Below, in pieces: positions 1-12,682 of a stretch of 64,000 nucleotides of DNA (the stretch's first letter is position 1; every line of letters begins with the position of its first letter). The stretch covers positions 16,161,738 through 16,225,737 of the forward strand of contig OY992833.1 of the NCBI GenBank assembly GCA_963921425.1. The letters run 5' to 3'. The position numbers and the translations under genes were made by a program. Under the pieces are notes generated by a model that was not told where the DNA came from, made no database searches, and was given only the letters and a program-made list of their open reading frames with translations. This DNA comes from Dryas octopetala. Lineage: Eukaryota > Streptophyta > Magnoliopsida > Rosales > Rosaceae.

Positions 1-647
1 GGGCGGATCTACAGAGGAGCAACAGGGGTCAATTGACCCCATTAGTTCAAAATTCTTTCCTTTGATCTTACTCTTGACCCCATAAATGTTAGTTTGATTT
101 TTTACACTAGGGGCAACGTGTTTGTAGAAATTCCAGGCAACTAATTTTGTAAGAAGGGTTTTGTTTTGATTAACAGAAAGTTATATGAGTTTGCATGTTG
201 TTTAAAGAAACAATAAATAAAAAAATGGAACAATTATCCATCAGGAATTTAAAGAAATGCCTAGACCTTAATACGTTATAAATGTTTGGATATTGTAACG
301 TACTTGTCATTGTTGCTGACATTGTGAGCATGGTATCATTAATTTTATCACATCTTTTCCCCTCAAATTTATTGAGAGTTCCATCTAAAATTTGCAACCA
401 CATATGGTTAAATTAGAGCTGGTTGAGAGTTTATAGTTTCTATTTCAAGGCACTAACAGTTAATTTTTCTCGCCAACTAATTCGCTAAAGAGAAGAGGAG
501 CAATTAGATATTTTTTTATCTTGCTCTCACATGGAAACATTCTTGGATCCGCCGTCACCAAATCATTTCTCAGATTTTTCTCACCAATTAATATGGCAGC
601 TCAATCATTCGTTGGCATGCACACTTCAATGCGTGATAAATGACACT
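1..647. other. Gene-free left edge
   Basis: No convincing exon is seen. The first 100 bases, with a GGGGTCAATTGACCCC palindrome near position 25, look like the tail of a repeat that begins outside the window. A short minus-strand open frame at 170-403 resembles no family I know and is probably chance. Confidence 0.5.
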
Positions 648-1407
648 TAAATTTAAGGTATAAATTCAATTTAGACACATAACTATATAAGCTATTTCAA
701 CGGGGTCCGTGAACTTTAAAATATTTCAAATATACACCCGATCTATTATCTAAATTGAAAAATGAATTTCTGTCCATTGATTCATTGAGAGATCAGTTAA
801 ATGACAGCTTAGCTTTTGCTGACCGGGATTAATTGGCGACGTGGCGCTATCTCAGCAAATATTTCCCGCCAAATGAGCAACACGAGCCCATAATTTAATA
901 ATAATAGAGAGAGAGAGACTTTGTGGGCCCGTGTCAGGAGTTAGGTGGACCCGTGTCGCTCATTTCCCGCCAAATGAGCGACACAAGTCCACCTAACCCC
1001 TGACACGGGTCCACAAACTCATCATCTCTTTCTCGCTCGTTGAACACAAGTGAGAGATTTATATTCGAATTTGGGGGAAAACGTAATGTTTTTTAGAGAC
1101 TAAATGGTCAGGAGAGCGTTCGACGAGGGGGAAAGAGGTGATGGGTGTGTGGGCCCGTGTCAAGTGAACATGTGTTACTCATTTGGCAGGAAATGTATGC
1201 TGAGTTGGTGTCACGTTGCCAATTAATCCCCGTTAGCAAAAGGCAAGCTAACATTTAACTGATCTCTCAATAAATTGATGGACGAAATTTCATTTTTCAA
1301 TTTACATAATAAATCAAGTGTATATTTGAAATATTTGAAAGTTCGTAGACTCCGTTGAAATAGTATATATAGTTATGTGTCTAAATTGAATTTATGCCTA
1401 AATTTAA
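648..1407. mobile_element. TIR element with 9-bp TSD (MULE-type, non-autonomous)
   Basis: The element body is 657-1398 (742 bp). Its two ends are long inverted repeats (about 200 bp or more) that start GGYATAAATTCAATTTAGAC and stay alignable by eye through the CATTTAACTGATCTCTCAAT region. It is flanked by the exact 9-bp direct repeat TAAATTTAA (648-656 and 1399-1407). Long TIRs plus a 9-bp TSD are typical of Mutator-like elements. No transposase is encoded, so it would need one in trans. The centre contains GC-rich inverted segments around GGGCCCGTGTCA. Confidence 0.85.
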
Positions 1408-2860
1408 ATTCTCTACTTGTTTTGCTTTAAAATGACAATGATTGTTAAGATAAATCAAGACACATGGAGTTAAAGTTTGTATAAAATAAGACTGACTAGC
1501 CTCTCCACGTGCTTTCGAGCGCGTCAATTGGCTTTTCCTGTTTCACATGTGTAGCTTCATCTTTTAATTTAATTTGTTAGTCTATCTTTGATTTATCTGT
1601 ACTAGCTCATATTAATACTTCTTATTTGTCAAAGTGGACCAGCAAATTAAGTTTTAAGTAGGGCTGCTCATTGGTCGATTAGGTTCGATAATTAGGCTTA
1701 CCAAAATCAAAACAAAAAATTTCCTTATTTTTCAATTTCGGTATTTTTTCGGTTCGATAATTTTTGTAAACTTCGATTTTGGTAATTTTGGTACCTAATA
1801 CTTTTGCTACATTTTCAATTTAATTATAATAATACTAATTATATATATATATCAATATAAATTTCAATTTAATTAAATATGATGCATAATATATAATATT
1901 TGATATATATATTTGTACAAGTAATAGTGGTACGTAGTTTAGTATAATACTAGTATTAAAAGAAATAATATTAAGATTATTTCAAAGAATATATACTAAG
2001 TTTAATAATATATATTAGTATCTATCATATTTATTTAGTATATATGTATATATACCGATAAATATGAATATTATGTATGATATATATATATGCATTACGT
2101 ACATATATACTTACCTAACAATGAGATTCTTATTTTTCTAAAAACTATAACCTTTACTCTGGAGGTACTCTATCGATAGTTACTGTTGGACAGTAGCAAT
2201 GATTTGTTAATGTTAAAATTAAAAATTTTGACTCCATAAGTTTGAATTTTTGTATTTTATATATGTTGAATTGGTTTATGATTTGTTGACATGTTTATAT
2301 AAAAAACAAAGGATGTCATGTTTATGTCATTTTAAGTTGGTTATTGCACATTGAGACTAGCCATTGTTCAGTAGTAATTATACATAGCCATTTTTAGACA
2401 ATGGCAATCCTGTATGACGCAACAACAAAAAAAAAAAAAAAGCTGGGCACACTAATTAGTTGTGGCCCAGCTAGTTTTTTTATGTGATTTCATTAAAATA
2501 GACTACATTAGGACCTGATTTTTTTTAGTCGGCCTTAAAAAAAAAACCAATTTTCTATAATGGACTTCAAAAACAAAAAAACTCTTACTGATTTTACCAT
2601 TTTATCTTTTTTACGTAAATTTTTTCTACATGACAATTTTATTAACAGTCAACAATTTTGGAATTATAAAGGTTTCTTCTAAGGGAATTTCCCTTTATAT
2701 ATAGATGATGCCATATTTGATATCAATTTGCCACAAAATTTATACAATACTTTAGTTAATAATATACAGTTAATGGGAGGCGTCGCTATCCACACTCCTA
2801 AAATGTCATTGTGCACTCCTCTTTATTTTTTATTCATTTAATATATTTATTAATTCAATT
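1408..2860. other. AT-rich gene-free DNA
   Basis: No gene is seen. At about 1660-1800 there is a decayed sequence rich in GGTTCGATAATT that resembles the GGTTCGGTTCGGT-type element at the right end of the window. Around 2175-2420 there are loose copies of the TTACTG...CAGTAGCAA palindrome that is common in the MULE further right. The rest is AT-rich. Confidence 0.5.
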
Positions 2861-3321
2861 GCCAAGATCAAGGAATGAAATTTCGTTTTTTTGGGTCACC
2901 GAAATTTTATCACATACCCAATTGTTTTCGGTAATTATTTCGGCGAAATTTCGGCGAAATTGGCGAAATTGGCGAAATTTCGCCGAAATTTGGGGGCTGG
3001 TTTCGGGAAAATGGCAAAATCTTCGATCCGCCGCCGTGCGGGGTCGTCGGAGCCAGGGAAGCACATGGGCAGACTCACCGTGACGAGAGGAAGACAACCC
3101 AGGTGATGGGAGGTCGCGTCGTCGCCGGAAAAGTGAGATCGCCGCCGGAGCTCCAAGGATCGGCCTCAGCTGGTTCGCGACTCGGGGGAGGTTTCTGGGC
3201 TGCGCCGCCACCAGGGGGAGGAAGAAGGATGAACGGCGACGAGATCTGGGCCGGTCCCGCTGCCAGCCATGGCTGGACGCGCCGCCACGCGCCGGTGGCA
3301 GGCGCGGCGAAGGTGAGGCAC

Positions 3322-3389
<68 letters not shown>

Positions 3390-4336
3390 CAGGAGAGAGG
3401 AGAGAGAAAGGGATAAAAATCTGATTTTTGGGTTTTAAAACCCCTTTTGTAAAAATTACAAAATTGCCCTTTACTTCAAATGTCCGTAACTTTCAAACCA
3501 TAACTCCGATCGACGCGTGCTACGTGTCTACGAACTCGTGAACTCGAGACCTATCCAACGTGCCCAAAGTCCGAATCAAAAGTCCACTAAATTTAAAAGT
3601 TAACTTTGGGTCAAGCCTAATTTAAAACAAAAATAATTAAATAATTAAAATTAAATTAAAACCTTTTTAAATTCCAAATAAATTCTCAAAATCCTTAAAA
3701 TAAATTCTCAAAATATTTAAAATAATTATTTGGAAAATACAGGGTCTCACAGAAAAGGGGCTGGGAGGGGCTGGGTGAGGGGGGGTGTGTCGGGGATGGA
3801 CTGGGTTGGGGGGAGAGAGGCAGGGGCTGGTGCTTGGTGGGGAAGAATACCCTAAAGGGCCTAAATCATAATATCTTATACCATATGGTCCATATCTTAA
3901 AGAACATACAGTATATAGAGTTTAGTGCATAGATTATAGAGTATAAAGAGTATTAGAATATATAGAGTATATAGGGTTTAGTATTAGGGTTAGTGTATAA
4001 ATTATAGAGTATAAAGAATATACTGATTTCATTATTCATTATACTAATTTTGTTTAACAGTTTTTGCCTCCAACGCGCATTATATTCATCTTATATCACA
4101 TGAAACCTATTATATAATTTGGTTTCTTCAATGTTTTTTATTAATATAGTAGATAATATGTTAAATAAAGATATGGTCAAGTTTCATTCAAAATTTCCAT
4201 ATTTTGATAACAATTTCCGTCGTTTTTATCTAATTTTATCGAAATCGAAATTTTAATCGAAATTTCCACGAAAATTTCCGTCGAAATTTCCATCGAAAAT
4301 TTCCTCGAAACCGAAATTTTACTCCTTGGCCAAGAT
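2861..4336. mobile_element. Ac-like hAT element, non-autonomous, with GAAATTTCG subterminal arrays
   Basis: The body is 2869-4328 (1460 bp). It begins CAAGGAATGAAATTTCG and ends with the inverse CGAAATTTTACTCCTTG, and is flanked by the exact 8-bp TSD GCCAAGAT (2861-2868, 4329-4336). An 8-bp TSD and CA...TG ends resembling the maize Ac terminus (CAGGGATGAAA, established knowledge) place it in the hAT superfamily. Both ends carry arrays of GAAATTTCG/GCGAAATT words, comparable in position to the transposase-binding subterminal repeats of Ac/Ds (inference). The left half contains GC-rich, CpG-rich DNA (about 2990-3320) unlike its surroundings. The right half (3840-4328) is AT-rich and matches the left arms of the two hAT copies at 6955 and 7541 in inverse orientation. 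No transposase is present. Confidence 0.85.
3324..3387. repeat. (GA)n microsatellite
   Basis: An uninterrupted GA dinucleotide run inside the hAT element. It produces artefactual Arg-Glu open frames on the plus strand. Confidence 0.97.
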
Positions 4337-5275
4337 TACCCTCAATTAAAAATTAGGGTACAAATTAAATTACATAAACCAGACTTTTGTTAAGCATAAT
4401 GTTTCCTCCATCTTCTATACGTACCTCTCTCCTATGTTCCTATCCCCTTACCTATTTGTCTCTGAAACTTCTACAAAATTTATCTCTAAAATTTATGAAG
4501 AAAAAATTATCCTAAAAGAATTTTATTCCAGAAACTTTTGAGAACCATATTGTAGCCCATCTATAACAACATCTGAAATACCCCATGGGTTGTTGTTTTG
4601 CTGCAAGAAAAGGTCCAACCATTTAAATCAGTTTTAGAGATTTTACATTTCGAATTTCGATGACCCAAAACCATATATTTAAATCATTTACTCCAGTCTA
4701 CAAAATATTATATCCAAAATCATAAAGAATTGAACCTATTAGAAATTTCAGATCTAAGCATTATAGCGGAAATTCTTCTCTGCAAATGACCATGCATCAT
4801 TTGCTCTATTTTCCATGCAGCCCAGTAAATTCTCTCCTTCCTCCCAGCCACACCATATATCATACCCTCTCTCCCTCAGCTACACAAAAGAATCAAAGTC
4901 ACCCATTTTTATTTTATTCTGCAAAGAAAAGATATACAGGGTTCAACCCCGTTTTTCCTCCATTAATTGCAACTCACCCATGTTCACATAAACAAATAAA
5001 TCACAATATATATCCATATATTCCCATTTTTTATCCAACTCCCACTCCATAGGAAGACCCAATTAACTAAAAGAATCCAAAACCTCTCTCTTCTCCCCTG
5101 TTGCTTTCTCCTCAATTTTGACTTCTCAAACTTTGTTCTTTTTGGCTTCTCATAGTAGCAGCCATTTCTTCTCTTGTATTTCCAATTGGCCGGTTGCACA
5201 GTGGGTTCATCTTCTGTTTGATAAGTAATTAAGGGTAATTTTGGCAATTGAATTAATAAAAATATATTAATGAAT
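4337..5275. other. Gene-free, CT-rich in its right half
   Basis: No supported gene. The part at 4800-5220 is CT-rich and looks like a plant leader or promoter segment, but no reading frame follows it. It may be a relic. Confidence 0.4.
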
Positions 5276-6227
5276 TAAAGAATAGGCTTTTTTACCAAAA
5301 TACCACCTGAACTGTAGGGGATGTACTCCTGTATGACCCAAATTTTTTTTCTTGTCAATTTATCACATGAAATATCAATATTTATCACACTTACAATCAA
5401 TTTTCTCCTAAATTATTAAATTTTTTGTCTAACTTCCTACTTTGTCCTTAAGTATAATTAAGAAAAATACGATATTTTTTATGTTCCTCACCCCCTCTAA
5501 GTCCAGACCCACCCCGACCCAACATCGCTAGTGCCATCGTTGGTCGATGACCGGCCTCCTCATTCTCTCTCCCACTCTCTCTCTCCCCCCCTCTGTCTCT
5601 TGCCCTCCGAGCTTCCTCTCTCTCTCTCTCTACATGGCGCCACCTCGGAGCTCCATCAGCTCCGGCCTTCTGGCCGAGCTTCTTCCCGCCGCCATGACCA
5701 GCTTCACCGCTGTACGGTCATGCCGAGGAGGATGCACGTGTGCAAGACGCCACCAAGGCCAAGACCAGCCAAGCTCAACGTCGTCGCTACACACCAGCCT
5801 GAGGCTTGCCTTGCCACCTCAAGCCCAGCTCGCAGCCAGCACCTACGCCTCTGCCAAGCAGCCCAAGCCTCTGCTCGGCAGTGGGAATGAGGGAGAGAGG
5901 AGAGAGTGGGAAGGAGAGGAAGGGGGGCCAGCATAGTCAGGGATGGGTCAGCGTTGGGGGTGTGGGTGGGTTGGCTAGTTTTTTTTTTTTTTTTTTTTTT
6001 TAAGTGTATTTGGATATTAGTTTTTTTTTTTTTTTAAGATATTTTATAATATGAATTCACAATATTACCTTCAAGTTAACAGCAAAATTATTAGAAATTG
6101 ATGGCAGTGCCACATTGGCACATATAGATACTTCAAGTAGTAAATTAGCAAGAAAAAAAGTTTGAGTGGTACAAGAACACACTCCTTATAATTCAAGTTG
6201 TATTTAAGTAAAAAAGCCAAAAGAATA
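5276..6227. mobile_element. TIR element with 9-bp TSD carrying a GC-rich insert
   Basis: The body is 5285-6218 (934 bp), with TIRs starting GGCTTTTTTAC and alignable over about 100 bp (left CACCTGAACTGTAGGGG, right inverse of the CTCCTTATAATTCAAGTTG region). Flanks are TAAAGAATA (5276-5284) and AAAAGAATA (6219-6227), an 8 of 9 match. Between the TIRs lies a sharply bounded CT-rich and then GC-rich segment (about 5530-5950) with open frames on both strands that I cannot assign to a gene. This looks like a Pack-MULE-style capture of host DNA (inference). Long T runs separate it from the right TIR. Confidence 0.75.
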
Positions 6228-6946
6228 AAAAAAAAAGTATTTTAGGAGTGTGAATAGTGCTCCTTAGTTAATTAGTGTTAATTAATTTGATTTGATATTA
6301 TTATCTTGATGTTCTTTTGGATCTTTCTTTACCTTTCATTATAATTTCTTCTAGGAAGAACAAAATTCTTTCTGGAACTTGTATTAAGTTAGCCAGTAAA
6401 CATACGACCCACAATTTAAATCAAAAGTCGAAACCATGGGAAGGCCTCTCCTTATCTCTTCTCCAACCAAGCTATAATAGTATCAATAATGCCAAGTGTA
6501 CTACATTTTGGCATCATCGGTATGACCTACTTGTATTGGTAAGTCTCACGGCCTCACCTCTATTAGACATGTTATGCATAAGATGATATTAAAATGTGAT
6601 ATACAAGATAATACCAAAATATGTACACTTTACATTATTGATACTAGATGTGAAATCAATAGCCCAACGGAGGTTGTAGCAAATCTTTACAAGGAAATCT
6701 AGATGTGAAATGGTCGTTCTACAAAAATTATTATATGAGTGTGAATGAAAAAGTACAATAATATGTAACAAATTTGATTGCGGCCATTGGCCAATCAACC
6801 CAATTGAGTTGATCTCATATATTGCCAAATTCTATTGTAATCTTAAATTGACTCGTGACATGAGAGATTAGACTGAACTTTTTTGGGAGGGAACCCACAC
6901 ATAAGATATTTTAATTTAAACTCTTTTCTCACTCCTCTTTTTATTG
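6228..6946. other. Gene-free AT-rich DNA
   Basis: No exon or repeat structure is supported here. Confidence 0.5.
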
Positions 6947-8060
6947 GGAAAAACCAAGGAGTAAAATTTCAAATTTTACAGAAATTTCGATGGAAATTTC
7001 GACAAATTTTAAATTTCGACAAAAATTAGACAGAAACGATGAAAATTGTTATCAAAATACGGAAATTTTGAATGAAACTTTACCATATGTTTATTTAATA
7101 TATTATCAACTATATTGATAAAAAAATATTGAATAAATCAAATTATATAGTAGGTTTCATGTGATATAAAATGAACATTGCGCGCTGGAGACAAATACTG
7201 TTAAATAAAATTAGTATAATGAATAAATGAAATTAGTATATTTTTTATACTCTATAATCTATACATTAAACCCTATATACTCTATATATATACCCTATTA
7301 CTTTTTATACTCTATAATATATACACTAAACCCTATATATTCTATATTCTTTAAAATATAGTATAAGATATTATGGTTTATGCCCTTTAGAGTATTTTTA
7401 ATTATTTTTTATATAAAAATGTATTATGGTTTAAGGTTTAAAAATAACTAAACGAAACCCTAAAAGAGCCAAACAAAACTCTAAATCCTTTTTTTTCTTT
7501 CTAATTGCTCAAAGCCCCAAATCCCAATAAATCCTACACTCAAGGAGTGTAATTTCGATTTCGAGGAAATTTTCGATGGAAATTTAGACGGAAATTTTCG
7601 TGGAAATTTCGATTAAAATTTCGATTTCGATAAAATTAGACATAAACGACGGAAATTACTATCAAAATACGAAAATTTTGAATGAAACTTGACCATATGT
7701 TTATTTAACATATTATCTACTACATAGATAAAAAATATTGAAAAAACCAAATTATATAGTAGGTTTCATGTGATATAAGATGAATATAATGCGTGCTGGA
7801 TGTAAATACTATTAGAAAAATGGGTCACTAATTAATAATTATATAAATAACACCTCATACCCTAAACCCTAAACTATATACCCTTTATATACCATATATC
7901 ATGTAAGGCTATAACCCTCCATATACCCTATACCATGTAAGGCTATACCCTATAAGGCTATACTCTCTATATACCCTATACCGTATATTATTAAATTTAC
8001 TCAACCCTACCTTCTAAACCATAAACCATCAACAATAAATCACTCCCTAAACCCTAAATT

Positions 8061-9024
8061 ATATTAAACTTATATACTTACAAACTTATATAAAATTATA
8101 AACTTAAATACTCCATAGTGATATTTAGTTTATAAACTTATATAAAATTACTAAACTCATATTATAGTTTTTCTAAAAAAAAAAAAAAAAAACATATTAT
8201 AGTTTATATTGTTTTAAACTTTTAATTAGGTTTTCAGTAGTGCTAGACATCCCACATTTTTATACCATAATTTTATACCACCTTATGTGGCAACTTACAT
8301 GGCATTCATGCATTGGACACTAAAAATTAAAAACAAAAATCCAAAAATAAAAAGAAAAAGAAAAATTTTGTCCAGTAAAATAATGACACGTAAGATGGTA
8401 TAAAAATATAGTATAAGAATGTGGTAAATATAGCATTATTCTTAGGTTTTATTACATTTTTAATACCCTAATGTCTGACAAAAAAACATATTTATAGGTA
8501 GGCACAAAAAAGAAAGAATTGGTTCCTTTTCCTCCAAACTTAAATTTTTTTTTTTTGGTGCCACTTAATACCCATTTCTTAGCATCCAAATTTTTAAAAA
8601 CTTCTCATTTATAAAGCACGAGTATTAAACTCCGTATAGCCTCAACCACATTAGCAACCAAAATCCTCACACCTTACAACTTAATTTAGGGACCACCGTT
8701 TTGTTGTTTCCTTTTCTGTCACTGCAGAAAATTTTGCTTCACCCTTTTGAAAAATAAAAAAAAGGGTTATATGGGTTTGGCAGAGGTGAACTTAAGTAGA
8801 TGTGTTAATTAATAATGTATTTATGGGACGTCTAATTCAAATGTGAAATGTCATACCAACTGCAATAGGTTATAGGGGCTTGGATCAGATATTCATATAT
8901 AGCCATATAGGTGAGCTACTTATAGCCCCTCCCAACACCATTCATCTTATAATTGGATATTAGTAATTACTTCTTGGTTGATATCTTAATATATATGGAA
9001 AAAAGAAAAGATAATGATTATAAC
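8061..9024. other. hAT interior left of the MULE, with a possible small MITE
   Basis: No gene. About 8228-8455 has weak inverted ends (left words CCACATTTTTATACCAT and CCACCTTATGTG, right inverse words ATTCTTATACTAT and CATCTTACGTGTC), suggesting a decayed MITE without a clear TSD. Telomere-like CCCTAAACCCTAAA words occur at about 7860 and 8045 but are not a telomere array. Confidence 0.4.
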
Positions 9025-9282
9025 ACCCAATTTTGGGCTTGCGCTTCCTGTGCAGCCCTAGTGATTTTTCTGTTTTCCTGTGCAGCCCAGTTTTCTCTTT
9101 GCCGGCCCATTTATTTTTCTTCCGGTCCACTGTTTTCTTTCAAATGCCATTTTTACCCTTACTGTTATAAATCGTTATTTTTGAATGCGCGGGATCATAG
9201 TTGCTCTGTGCCTCTGCTCGTAAAACTGAGCTTCGTTACTCGATCGATCAAGCTTTGTGTAGTCGATCTGGTATGGTTTTTG

Positions 9283-9290
9283 TCTCTCTC

Positions 9291-9321
<31 letters not shown>

Positions 9322-9345
9322 TTATCTCTCTCTTTCTCTCTCTCG
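9283..9345. repeat. (TC)n microsatellite in the MURA leader
   Basis: An interrupted TC run in the presumed 5' leader or leader intron upstream of the transposase start. A leader intron from about 9271 (CTG|GTATGG) to the TTTTTTAG acceptor at about 9738 is possible. Confidence 0.8.
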
Positions 9346-9744
9346 GTTTGTGCTTCATCTAGTATGGGTTTTGTATTGTTGTTTGATTTCAATTTCTGTA
9401 TTTTTTGAATTTTAGATTGATTGATTGAAGATTTTCGATTCAGAATCTGTTTGTTTTTGGCTCTCTGTCTCTCGGTTTGTGCTTCATCTGGTATGGTTTT
9501 TGTATTGTTCTTTGATTTTCGATTTTTGTATGTATGGAATTTTACATCGATTGAAGATTTTTACGTTTAGAATCTGTTTGTTTTTTGTTTTGATTAATGA
9601 TTTTAGGGTGTGGCTTTTGTTTTATTTTTTCATTGTGTTTGTTGTTGTTATTAGAATTGGTACTGTTTGAATTGTTATTGTTATTGTTACTGCATGTTCG
9701 TAACTTTTTAGTTTTGGTTATTTTTTTTTTCTTTTTTAGGTATC

Positions 9745-12014
9745 ATGGATTCAAATTTCGTTGCGAGGGTTATTTACTGTTCTCAGACTGTGGTTTTGCC
9801 ACTGTCTGTTAGTTGGAGTTTTTGTGGTTTGTGCAATTTGATTTGCACAAAGTTTAGTATGTTGAAGATTGGTTCCTTTGTGTTGAAATATGTTCTTGGC
9901 GGTCAATCTGGATGTGTATTGGCAGATGATCAGGACTTGAAGATGTTGTTTACTTGTTTGTCATTATTCAATGCTCAAATAGTTGATATTTTTGTTACTG
10001 ACAGTGGTTCTAGTAGCAATTCTTTGTGTTCTGCTGATAGTGGTGGGATTTCAACAAGTGATTCAGCAATTGTTGAAAATGATTATCTAGGGTGTTATAA
10101 GGCTGAGGCGGAGAAGGTTTATTTGACCAAGGCTTGGGAAAGGTATATTGAAGGTGTTGGTCAAAGATTTGAAGGTGGTGTCATCGAGTTTAGGGAGAAG
10201 TTGTGCAAGTATGCTATTGAGATGGGTTTTAAGTTTGTGTATATTAAAAATGAAAAAACTCATGTGTATGCTGAGTGCTTTAAGAAGCTTTCTGATGGTT
10301 GTCATTGGCATGTAAAGGCGTATCTTTGTAGAGTCAATGGTTGTTTTTACATTAGGCATTTGGATAATGTTCACACATGTCGTGGTGTGATTCGGGAAAC
10401 AAAGTCTGAAAGATTGGTTTCTCGTATTGTGAAAAGTATTGTCGTTGATGATATTAGGTCTAATCCTGGGAAGAGGCCAATTGATATTGTGAAAGACATT
10501 AAAAATAGCTATGGTTTAGATGTGTCATACCGTACTGCCTGGTATGCTAAGGAGTTGGCAAAAGATGTTGTTTATGGTGATGACAAGGAGTCATACAAGC
10601 AGCTTGTTTGGTATTTGAAATCTTTGGTATTGAGTAATGATGGTACTGTTGCGAAATTGCAAGTGGATGGTGAGACACAACGTTTTCAGAAGCTGTTTAT
10701 CTGTTTTGGTGCTTGCAAGAAGGGATTCATGGCATGTAGGCCGATGCTTTTTCTTGATGGTACTTTTTTGAAAAACAAGTTCAAGGGCCAATTGCTTGCT
10801 GCTACTGGAAAGAACGGAAATGAAGGTAATTTATTTGCTTTTAATGTGATTGTTTTTTGTGAATTTGTTTTGTTTTCATTGTGATTTGAAGTGTTAAAAC
10901 TGTCTGATTTAATTGCTACTGTCAGTTAGTAGCTTTCTTATAATGCTTTGTTTTTGCAGGTTTCTATCCTTTTGCCTTTGGAATTGTGGATTCGGAGACT
11001 GAAGATAATTGGACATGGTTCATGGAAAGGTTGGCTGATGTTTTGGTTCCTCAAAAGCGGATAGTTACTTTCATTACTGATCGGAATGCTGGTCTCATCA
11101 ATGCTATTGCTACTGTTTTTCCGGGTTGGCCTCACAGTTTTTGTTTTCAGCATTTGAAACGTAACCTTGCAAATAGGTATCCGACAACAAACAATAAGTA
11201 TATGCGTGAGAGGGTTTTATTTTTGTTCATGTGTTGTGCTTATGCACGTACTGAGGAGGCATTTAACTTATCTGCTGGGAAGCTGGAGGCAGAGGGTGGT
11301 CGTCCTGCTATTGACTTTTTGGCAGAAGCACCATATGAAAAATGGTCTAATGCGTTTTTTAAAGGTAACAGGTATGGGGAAATGTGCAACAATGTGTCCG
11401 AGTCATTTAATTTTTGGATTTTGGAGCTGAGGTCCCTCCCCATTTTAGATATGATTGAAGGCATTAGAACCAAAGTGATGGAGAATATGGCAAATCGAAA
11501 AATAGAGGCAGAATCGTGGTCTACTGAGCTTTGTCCTAATTTGGAACTGAAGTTGAGAGAGAGATCCAAAGTTGGTTTGCACTGGAAGGTGATTCGATCT
11601 TCATCTCATGTCTACCAAGTTGAAGGGAAGGTGACTGTGTGTGTAGATTTGGAAAAGAAGCTTTGTTCATGCCATGAGTGGCGTGTTTCAGGTTTCCCTT
11701 GTGCTCATGCTTTTGCTGCCATTCAGAGACATGGAGCTTCAATGTACAGTTTCATTGACAGTTATTTCAAGACGGAGTCTTTTAAGGGTTCTTATGAGTT
11801 TCCAATTTTTCCGGTTCCAAATATTTCTCAAGCATTATATGATTTTAGTCAAGATGCTATGATAGTTCAGCCTCCTATTACTAAGAGACCTTGTGGTAGG
11901 CCAAAGACAAAGAGGGCGAAGTCTATAGGTGAAGAAGCTGCTCGTGCCAGAAAGTGTAGTCGCTGCGGAAAACCTGATGGTCATAACCGGAAGACATGTA
12001 GAGAGCCAATTTAG
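9745..12014 (+). CDS. MURA-type Mutator transposase (MULE), two exons
   Basis: This is the DDE transposase that would excise and integrate MULEs in the nucleus. Exon 1 is 9745-10825 and exon 2 is 10960-12014, joined at GAAG|GTAATT and TTTTTGCAG|G. The spliced product is 711 aa with no internal stop. An N-terminal MuDR DNA-binding domain lies near residues 140-220 (VEYREKL-like EFREKLCKYAIEMGF, Cys/His words CHWHV and HLDNVHTC). The catalytic acids fit D338 (LDGTFLKNKF), D401 (FITDRNAGL) and E508 (NNVSESFN). A SWIM zinc finger follows with C596, C598, C608 and H610 (CSCHEWRVSGFPCAH), and a C-terminal CCHC knuckle (CSRCGKPDGHNRKTC). All key residues are present, so it may be functional. The start was chosen as the first in-frame Met after a TTTTTTAG acceptor. 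Its convergent partner is the ULP1-like gene. Confidence 0.93.
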
Positions 12015-12356
12015 TTTTATGGTTGCTCTAGGTTTTAGTAATAATGGTACTGCGTGACAGTTTATTGGTTTATAGGTTTTAAACAATTGAGGAAATTTTA
12101 TGCATTGGCAATATGTGACTTGATTAATAGGAGCCCATTTGTAAATGATATTTTGGATAGATATTTTTTGTTACAGTTGCATAGTAACATTTTGTTACTA
12201 TGTTGTTTTGGCTTTTGGAAATGATATTTTTTCATCTCTTAATTTTTGTTTATGTTATTCTTATGATTTTAAATTGTTGTGCTTGTTTTAATATGGTGGT
12301 TTGTGAAGTCCATGCATGTTTTGTGTTTCCCTTGTTACTGTTTTAATCACGTTTTT

Positions 12357-12475
12357 TGTTACTGCCTGGCAGTGGCAATTGCATATTGTTACTGCCTGGC
12401 AGTGGCAATTGCATATTGTTACTGCCTGGCAGTGGCAATCACATATTGTTCTATCGTTTGGCAGTGTCAACCTGT
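12357..12475. repeat. Tandem 30-bp palindromic repeat downstream of MURA
   Basis: Three near-perfect copies of a 30-bp unit (TGTTACTGCCTGGCAGTGGC, then AATTGCATAT) lie head to tail, followed by a decayed fourth copy. The unit is an imperfect palindrome with TTG(T/C)(T/C)ACTG arms. It sits in the gap between the converging 3' ends of the transposase and the protease gene. Confidence 0.9.
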
Positions 12476-12682
12476 TAAGCATTTTAAAATTCAATATAAA
12501 AAAGACAAAAGAGTTCAACATAGAAATAAAATTCTGCAATATGTTTGAAACAAAAATACATAAACTTGAATTTTAAAACATAAAAAAGCAGTAGGTAAAG
12601 TCCTTCTTCGGCACAGCACAGAGTGTGATCAGTCCTTCATCTGGATTTTCTTGAAGGATTGAAGTTGCTGTGAAGTCCAGCT

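Noticed and set aside
3324..3438. Arg-Glu-rich reading frame
   Set aside because: It is translation of a (GA)n microsatellite, as are the similar frames at 9195-9392, 29449-29631 and 60985-61230.
5531..5936. Overlapping GC-rich open frames as a host gene
   Set aside because: They lie between transposon TIRs, overlap on both strands, and show no domain or splice structure; more likely captured DNA.
7859..8060. Telomere-like CCCTAAACCCTAAA words
   Set aside because: Only two-repeat words, interspersed with TATACCC-type sequence inside a transposon arm; not a telomeric array.
8953..9408. 151-residue open frame upstream of the transposase
   Set aside because: It crosses the candidate MULE end and a (TC)n leader repeat and has no domain; better read as leader sequence.
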